A stretch of 20,674 bases of DNA from positions 1-20,674 of the forward strand of contig PKXI01000467.1 in the NCBI GenBank assembly GCA_003133425.1, given 5' to 3'. The notes under the pieces were generated by a model. That model did not search any database. It was given only the letters and a program-made list of their open reading frames with translations, and was not told where the DNA came from. Positions within the stretch are counted from its first letter, which is position 1. Each line of letters begins with the position of its first letter. A program made the translations under genes and the position numbers. Positions 15,796 to 20,674 of this stretch are shown piece after piece. Source of the stretch: Acidobacteriaceae bacterium. GTDB lineage: Bacteria; Acidobacteriota; Terriglobia; Terriglobales; Acidobacteriaceae.

Positions 15796-17226
15796 TCAAG
15801 CCTCTTTCGCCGTCACCGTCACCTTTCCGTCGCCCACTGCAGCAGCAGGCACGCTAGCCCACAGCGGCTCCGGCGTAAGCTGCGGCCGATACGGCACCGA
15901 CAACAGCAGCCGATCCCCGCTCCGAATCTCGTAAGCGCCAATCGGCTTCGCCGCTGCGATTGCGGTATTCCAGCGCACCGTCACCTGGTCGCTCCCGGCA
16001 ACCTTCTCCACCTTCACCTCTGTCGGCTGCACTAGCCCCGTTTGCTCAAGCTGGAAGTAGTTGGTCTTCGCGCCATAGCGTTGTGCCATCTCGCGCTCAA
16101 TCCTCCGCCGCTCCGCCGGCGAAACAGGATCCAGCGTCGCCGCCGCCAGGTTCGCCACCAGCTGATCGTTCTCCGGCTTCTCCCGATCGATGTGTCCAAT
16201 GCCCGTCACCGCGCACGACACACCCGGCATCGAGAGCGAATAGCGAACCAGGTCCTGATAGTTGACGGCGTCCGGCTTGCCAACTGAGTGAATCACGTCG
16301 GCAGGAACCTTCGAGAAGTGCGGATCCTTGCCGTAGAACACGCCATCGGCAAACAGCTTCATCGCGATCACGCCCATGCCGCGTCCCACAGCCAGTTGCA
16401 GCACGTTGTATTCATGCGAGGTGTAGAGCTTGTCATTCGCATTTAACGCCACCAGTAGCGTGTCCAGGTTGTTGCCGGTGTCGCGCCGCAGCACTTCCAT
16501 TAGCACGGGAGAACTCATGTGCCCGGTTACCCCGACGTGCCGTACATACTGCTTATGCTCGGGATTCAGCCCGGTATAGTTCGTTCCGTCGCGATAATCG
16601 AGCGCGGCCGCAATGGCTCCAATGCGCTCTGGCATCTTTGAGCCACGCTCTGCCATACCCATGTAGAGCTGATCTACGTCATCCATCGTTTGGATGGCGT
16701 GCATCTGGATCGCATCGAGATACGCGCCTTCGGGTATGTATCCCTTGCCGTCACCAAACATCTGCGTCAGCGTCCGCTTGATGTCGGTTACCGCTGTTGC
16801 GCCCGGTGTTTGCGCTGCCGGGCTTGACGGTCCCAGCCCGAATCTCTCGCGCGTTTTGCTCGCGATGTACAAACTCTCCCGCAGCGGCGCGTTGTATTCC
16901 GCCGCTCCAGGTGCCAGGTGGATGCGCCGAAACGCCTCTCCATAATTCACCTGGCTCGGGCCATACACATTGGCCGAGTCCAGATAGTTCACGCCCAGTT
17001 GCACGGCGCGCACAATAATGTCCGGGGCATCGATGCCCGGCGCCGTCCACTGCATCGACGCCTGCCCGCCCAGCGCCAGGGGCGTCACCCACCTGCCCGT
17101 CCGCCCCAACAACCGCTTTGGAAGTCTCGGCGTTGCTGTTTCAGCCCACACGGTTCGATTCGTCGCGAGGTACCCCGCTGCCGGCAGCGTGCCTAACACC
17201 TTAAGAATGTTTCGCCGTGAAATCAT
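15796..17226 (-). CDS. Tat-exported aldo/keto reductase with C-terminal beta domain
   Basis: This 476-residue protein starts with a perfect twin-Arg signal (SRRNILK at 3-9) and should fold in the cytoplasm and be exported with its cofactor. The aldo/keto reductase barrel holds the catalytic tetrad: D83 and Y88 (LDSANVYG), K124 (IASKT) and H176 (QMHAI). It would reduce a carbonyl or oxidise an alcohol using a nicotinamide cofactor. The last ~75 residues (PTEVKVEKV... to the end) form a beta-rich, fibronectin III-like tail that is absent from ordinary cytoplasmic members. Start at 17226 is chosen over 17301 because the Tat signal begins there and GGCGGAG lies upstream. It follows dnaJ on the same strand, about 160 bases away, and is probably transcribed separately. 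Confidence 0.87.
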   Translation of the reverse strand: MISRRNILKVLGTLPAAGYLATNRTVWAETATPRLPKRLLGRTGRWVTPLALGGQASMQWTAPGIDAPDIIVRAVQLGVNYLDSANVYGPSQVNYGEAFRRIHLAPGAAEYNAPLRESLYIASKTRERFGLGPSSPAAQTPGATAVTDIKRTLTQMFGDGKGYIPEGAYLDAIQMHAIQTMDDVDQLYMGMAERGSKMPERIGAIAAALDYRDGTNYTGLNPEHKQYVRHVGVTGHMSSPVLMEVLRRDTGNNLDTLLVALNANDKLYTSHEYNVLQLAVGRGMGVIAMKLFADGVFYGKDPHFSKVPADVIHSVGKPDAVNYQDLVRYSLSMPGVSCAVTGIGHIDREKPENDQLVANLAAATLDPVSPAERRRIEREMAQRYGAKTNYFQLEQTGLVQPTEVKVEKVAGSDQVTVRWNTAIAAAKPIGAYEIRSGDRLLLSVPYRPQLTPEPLWASVPAAAVGDGKVTVTAKEA

Positions 17227-17385
17227 AACGACTCCGCCTTTCCCGCAGAATGGCTGGTCTGCACCGTTTCTCAAAGGAATTGATTTGCAAACAGTGTACA
17301 ACTAAGCGCACTTTCGCGCATCGGGCGACGACGCGACCGCATCTTGAGGAAAGCGAATTGTCTTGGGAGTTACCGGGACCTGCTC

Positions 17386-18522
17386 CTAGCTGAACAGGTC
17401 CTTCATCTTCTCAATCAGCCCAGGCGAAGTGGGATTGTTGTCCACGGTCATAGTCTCTGACAACTTGCTCACCAGCTCTCGTTGCGCGCGGCTCAGCTTC
17501 CTGGGAATTTGCACAATCACCCTAACAATCAAATCGCCGCGGCCTTTTTCGTTCAGGTACGGAACGCCCCGTCCGCGCACCTTCACTTCCCTCCCGCTCT
17601 GCGTGCCCTCGGGAATCTTCACGATCACTGGCCCGTCAATGCCTGGAATTTCGAACTCCGCGCCCAGCGCCGCCTGCGGAAAGCTGACCGGGATGATGCA
17701 GTGCAGGTCGTGCCCGTGCCGCTCGAAAAAGTCGTGCGGACGAACAGAAAGCACCACGTACAAATCGCCCTTGGGACCGCCGCCGCGCCCCGCGTCGCCT
17801 TCGCCTGCATAACGGATGCGGGTTCCATCTTCCACGCCCGGCGGGATCTTGACGGTGAGTTTGAATTCGTTGGTAGCGCGCGTCTCGCCGCGGCAGGTCA
17901 TACATGGATCGCTGATAACCGAACCCAGGCCGCCGCATGCGCCGCAGGTGCGGGCAACTGAGAAGAAGCCCTGCTGATAGCGAAGCTGGCCGCGCCCCTG
18001 GCACTGGCTGCAAACCGTAGGCCCGCGACCCGATGCGCTGCCGCGGCCCTTGCACGCCGCGCATGTCTCGAGGCGGCGAATCTTTACTTCGGTCTCGGTG
18101 CCAAAAAATGCATCCTCGAAGTTGATGGTCATGTCGAAGCGCAAGTCATCGCCGCGCTGTTGACGCGAACCGCGCTGCGAGTTGCCCCCCATTGAGAACA
18201 TCTCGCCGAACAGGTCGCCGAAGATGTCGCCGATATCCACGCCACCCGCAAAGGGGCCGCCCGCACCAAAGCCCTGCCCGCCCAGCCCCGCATGACCATA
18301 GCGGTCGTAGGCGGCGCGCTTGTCGGCGTCGCTCAGCACCTGGTAGGCTTCGCTGGCCTGCTTGAACTTTTCCTCGGCCGTGTGGTCGCCGGGGTTGCGG
18401 TCAGGATGGTACTTGAGCGCCTGCTTGCGATACGCGCTCTTCAATTCCTGGTCGCTCACATCGCGGGATACGCCGAGAAGCTCGTAATAATCTGTTTTGC
18501 TCACTCTAGTATTTGAACTCAT
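17386..18522 (-). CDS. dnaJ: Chaperone DnaJ (Hsp40)
   Basis: This 378-residue co-chaperone delivers unfolded proteins to DnaK and stimulates its ATPase. Domains in order are the J domain (about 10-75, HPD at 39-41), a Gly/Phe-rich linker (about 78-112), the zinc-binding region (cysteines 154/157, 171/174, 193/196, 207/210) and two beta-sandwich substrate domains with a C-terminal dimerisation end. The fourth zinc repeat, CMTCRGET, lacks the second Gly of CxxCxGxG. Length matches typical DnaJ. It is the last gene of hrcA-grpE-dnaJ, 46 bases after grpE. dnaK is not in this window. Only a weak purine-rich ribosome binding site (GAGAGA) precedes the ATG. Confidence 0.97.
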   Translation of the reverse strand: MSSNTRVSKTDYYELLGVSRDVSDQELKSAYRKQALKYHPDRNPGDHTAEEKFKQASEAYQVLSDADKRAAYDRYGHAGLGGQGFGAGGPFAGGVDIGDIFGDLFGEMFSMGGNSQRGSRQQRGDDLRFDMTINFEDAFFGTETEVKIRRLETCAACKGRGSASGRGPTVCSQCQGRGQLRYQQGFFSVARTCGACGGLGSVISDPCMTCRGETRATNEFKLTVKIPPGVEDGTRIRYAGEGDAGRGGGPKGDLYVVLSVRPHDFFERHGHDLHCIIPVSFPQAALGAEFEIPGIDGPVIVKIPEGTQSGREVKVRGRGVPYLNEKGRGDLIVRVIVQIPRKLSRAQRELVSKLSETMTVDNNPTSPGLIEKMKDLFS

Positions 18523-18568
18523 TCTCTCGTCTGCGATTCAATCTCACGCGCTCGTCTTCTGCGGGATC

Positions 18569-19204
18569 TCATTCACTTGTCTGTTTCGGATTATGTGCCA
18601 CGCGCACCATCGCGGGCCGCAGCAGCCGCTCGCGCAGCTTGTAGCCGCGGCGAATCTCCTCCGCCACATGCTGGTCCGGCAAGTCATCGCGCTCCACTGA
18701 GCCCAACGCCTCGTGAACGCGTGGATCGAATTCTTCACCCACGGCTGGAACCGGAAGCACCTGTAACTGCTTCAGAACGTCTTCCATCTGCTTCACAATG
18801 AGCTGAACACCGGAGCGCAATTGGTGAGCCGTGCCGGTCGATTTCAGCGCCAGTTCGAAGTTGTCCAGCACCGGCAAAAACTGCTCAACCACATTTCCGG
18901 TGGCGTAGTCGCGAAATTCCAGGCGCTCGCGCTCGGCGCGTTTGCGGGCGTTTTCAAACTCCGCCTGCAGCCGGGCGATGCGGTCAAGCAACTGGTCGCG
19001 CTCCGCTTTCAACTGCTCAAATTCCGCGCGGGGAACAGACTCGCCTGCCCCAACCGGCTCAGCCGAGCCTGTGGAGTTCTCGCCGCCTGTCGCGGTGTCC
19101 TGCGTAGCTTCTTCCGCCAGCCCGCCGTGTGCGGTCCCGGAACTGATTTCAAGGGATTCCAACTCCGTCAAATCTGTCTCCTGCCTCTGCATATCTCTTT
19201 TCAT
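18569..19204 (-). CDS. grpE: Nucleotide exchange factor GrpE
   Basis: This 211-residue protein releases ADP from DnaK. It has a polar, acidic N-terminal tail (about 1-50) and a long coiled coil (about 55-105, FEQLKAERDQLLDRIARLQ and following). The signature block follows: LPVLDNFELAL, then FDPRVHEALGSV, DLPDQHVAEEIRRGYKL and RLLRPAMVRV near the C-terminus. The ATG at 19204 is used; a second ATG at 19192 is a reasonable alternative, as both have weak ribosome binding sites. It lies 122 bases after hrcA and 46 bases before dnaJ. Confidence 0.96.
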   Translation of the reverse strand: MKRDMQRQETDLTELESLEISSGTAHGGLAEEATQDTATGGENSTGSAEPVGAGESVPRAEFEQLKAERDQLLDRIARLQAEFENARKRAERERLEFRDYATGNVVEQFLPVLDNFELALKSTGTAHQLRSGVQLIVKQMEDVLKQLQVLPVPAVGEEFDPRVHEALGSVERDDLPDQHVAEEIRRGYKLRERLLRPAMVRVAHNPKQTSE

Positions 19205-19260
19205 TGTCTCAAGAAATCGGCAGCGCCTGATTCCATTGTATTTTCTTCAGGGCCACCGTG

Positions 19261-19289
19261 TCCGACGCAGGTCGCAGACCTGCCCCGGA
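19261..19289 (-). promoter_or_regulatory. Symmetric hairpin between hrcA and grpE
   Basis: GCAGGTC at 19267-19273 pairs with GACCTGC at 19277-19283 around a 3-base loop. After a 2x2 internal loop, TCCG (19261-19264) pairs with CGGA (19286-19289). No T-run follows on the - strand, so it is more likely an mRNA processing or stability element, or a dispersed repeat, than a full terminator. Confidence 0.5.
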
Positions 19290-19326
19290 ACGACACCAAC
19301 CTCAATCGGAAGTCGCCGCAATCTGT

Positions 19327-20430
19327 CTAATCGGCGGGAATTTCGAGGAGACGCTCGGAGAGCCGCGCGATGTACCTCACGGCCTGAATCATCTCCTGAT
19401 ATTGGATGCGCGTGGGTGCGATAACGGCGACAGTGCCAAGGTTAGTCCCTCCCAGCCGCGCCGGGGCGCCAATGAGCACCAGATCCTGCATGGCTGGAGA
19501 GGCTTCGTCGAGTCCAACCACCACCCGAACCTCCTGCTGGCGGCCGTCTACATAGGCATTGAGCAACTCCACCAGCCGCTGCTTGGCTTCCAGGGCAAGC
19601 AGCATCTGCCGCAGCCGCTCGCGGTCCAATTCGCTGGAAATAAGGTTGGCAATGCCGTCAACAAAGAGTGTTGGGCCGCTCTCTCCGGCGGCCAGCGCAC
19701 CCTTGCGGCAAAGTTCCTCAATGGAGGCCAGCATCTCGCGATAAGCCTCGCGTTCAACGTCCGCACGGCGTGCAACCTCCGCCCGAATCCGCTCAATCGG
19801 CCAGCCGCGGAAGTTCTCGTTCAGGTACCTGGCGGCGGTTTCCAGCTCCAGGTGCGTAAGTTCCTTGTCCAGGGCGAGCACACGATCCTGCACTGCTCCG
19901 GCCTGGGTCACCAGCACCGCCAGTACCCGACCCGTCGAAAGGCGAGAAAAGTGAATGTGCTCCAGCACCTGCCCCTCGGTTGAGCAGGCAAGAGCAATGC
20001 CCAGCCCGCTCGAAATCAGCGCCAGCACATGGGACGTGCGCTCCAGGTATTCATGGCTGCTGGTGACGCCGGAGAAGCTCTCCTCAATCTGACCACGGCG
20101 CGCGTCGCTCAGCGGTGACGTACCTGGCGGATTGGCATTGGTAATCTGCTGGCCCGCTGCAAGCTGGCCGGACTGGGTAATCTGCTCAACGTGGTAGCGG
20201 AATGCAGAAGCCGTGGGAATACGCCCGGCGGAGGTGTGGGGCTGCTCCAGCAAGCCTGCCTCGCCAAGCACAGCCATCACGTTGCGCAAGGTGGCAGAAC
20301 TCAGGCCCTCGCGGTCCGCGAAGAATCGGGCAAGTGCCTGCGATGCCACTGGTTCGCCTGTGGCAATATACATTTCGATGATCGCGGTCAGCACCAGCCG
20401 CTCGCGCGGACTGAGGCGTAGATCTGACAT
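19327..20430 (-). CDS. hrcA: Heat-inducible transcription repressor HrcA
   Basis: This 367-residue repressor normally binds CIRCE operators and keeps chaperone operons off until GroEL is busy. The N-terminal winged helix (about 1-80) begins LSPRERLVLTAIIEMYIATG and ends in the family signature HTSAGRIPT; the GAF-like ligand and dimerisation domain fills the rest, with the usual conserved MQDLVLIG and LGTVAVIAPTRI..Y blocks near the C-terminus. It is slightly longer than the typical ~340 residues, the excess lying in a linker after about residue 90. ATG start with AGGGA close upstream. It heads the operon, downstream of a strong promoter. Confidence 0.96.
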   Translation of the reverse strand: MSDLRLSPRERLVLTAIIEMYIATGEPVASQALARFFADREGLSSATLRNVMAVLGEAGLLEQPHTSAGRIPTASAFRYHVEQITQSGQLAAGQQITNANPPGTSPLSDARRGQIEESFSGVTSSHEYLERTSHVLALISSGLGIALACSTEGQVLEHIHFSRLSTGRVLAVLVTQAGAVQDRVLALDKELTHLELETAARYLNENFRGWPIERIRAEVARRADVEREAYREMLASIEELCRKGALAAGESGPTLFVDGIANLISSELDRERLRQMLLALEAKQRLVELLNAYVDGRQQEVRVVVGLDEASPAMQDLVLIGAPARLGGTNLGTVAVIAPTRIQYQEMIQAVRYIARLSERLLEIPAD

Positions 20431-20452
20431 CTTCCCTGCTCTCGGTCCTGGT

Positions 20453-20520
20453 TAGCACACGGCTTCAAGCCCTGTCCCCGACCGCGGCGGAACCCTGACG
20501 TTTGCCTGCTAAGTGCTTAA
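20453..20520 (-). promoter_or_regulatory. CIRCE-like displaced half-sites and inverted repeat in hrcA leader
   Basis: Reading the - strand, TAAGTGC pairs with GCACTTA around an 11-base spacer (about 20506-20533). About 45 bases nearer the start lies GTGTGCTAA (20453-20461), 8 of 9 matches to the right half of CIRCE (GAGTGCTAA). TTAAGCACTT resembles the left half with one extra base. No half-sites sit at the canonical 9-base spacing. A regulatory role is inferred from position only. Confidence 0.35.
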
Positions 20521-20564
20521 CCCCTCTGCACTTATTACAGGAAAAGATACAGTACCCCTATTTG

Positions 20565-20594
20565 ATTGTAGGTAGGCTCGAATGGCAATGTCAA
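20565..20594 (-). promoter_or_regulatory. Strong sigma-70-type promoter of hrcA-grpE-dnaJ
   Basis: On the - strand the -35 box TTGACA (20589-20594) is perfect, and the -10 box TACAAT (20565-20570) matches 5 of 6, with an 18-base spacer. Transcription would start near 20557, giving a leader of about 125 bases before hrcA. Confidence 0.75.
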
Positions 20595-20674
20595 GGTAAC
20601 GGGCGACCAGTTCGAGCGTCGTCGGTGGCGCCTGTTTAGATATATACGGGACCAGTAGTGTCCGGTTAGATGTC

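Noticed and set aside
17227..17385. Terminator after dnaJ
   Set aside because: Only a 4-base stem (GCGC...GCGC) without a T-run is seen on the - strand.
20453..20533. Canonical CIRCE operator
   Set aside because: No pair of half-sites has the 9-base spacing; reported only as displaced half-site-like elements.
20650..20674. Possible insertion-sequence end at the right edge (AGTGTCCGGTTAGATGTC)
   Set aside because: The string faintly recalls transposon termini, but no transposase, partner repeat or target duplication is visible before the window ends.

Overview
The window looks like chromosomal DNA of an Acidobacteriota member, probably class Terriglobia. This rests on the GC-rich codon use, the hrcA-grpE-dnaJ order, the Tat-exported and DUF-type periplasmic genes, and short GC-rich palindromic repeats of a kind I associate with this group. 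It is an inference from gene content; there is no rRNA or other phylogenetic marker in the window. I see no CRISPR array, tRNA, rRNA or intact mobile element. About thirteen genes fill almost all of the sequence, and no gene-free stretch exceeds about 250 bases.

Left part, + strand (249-3843). A fused HAD-phosphatase/UbiA-type prenyltransferase resembles enzymes that make polyprenyl-phosphoryl pentose. It is followed by a pair in tandem: an acetylserotonin-OMT-type methyltransferase and, 20 bases later, a cytoplasmic six-bladed-propeller (NHL-like) protein.

Middle part (3895-12978) is the most interesting region. Two envelope operons face each other. On the + strand, a small transpeptidase-only penicillin-binding protein is translationally coupled (4-base overlap) to a secreted SpoIID/LytB protein that also carries a C-terminal HEXXH metallopeptidase-like domain. 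On the - strand, a DUF1175 protein with an NlpC/P60-like Cys/His pair, a 1562-residue thioester alpha-2-macroglobulin and a multi-pass membrane protein are joined by two successive 4-base overlaps. The two operons converge, and their last genes overlap by 45 bases. All five products should act in the periplasm or inner membrane, on peptidoglycan or on proteases. I infer a wall-repair and protease-trapping module related to the yfhM/pbpC and yfaS/yfaT gene groups of proteobacteria, but with different partners.

Right-middle part (13201-17226). A Tat-exported gamma-glutamyltransferase lies upstream of the DUF1175 operon, separated by a gap holding a strong palindromic repeat. A divergent DUF1569 (DinB-fold) gene follows, then a Tat-exported aldo/keto reductase with an extra C-terminal beta domain.

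Right part, - strand (17386-20594). This is the heat-shock operon hrcA-grpE-dnaJ, read from a near-consensus sigma-70 promoter (TTGACA-18-TACAAT). No canonical CIRCE operator is present; only displaced CIRCE-like half-sites and a 7-base inverted repeat lie in the leader. A symmetric hairpin sits between hrcA and grpE.
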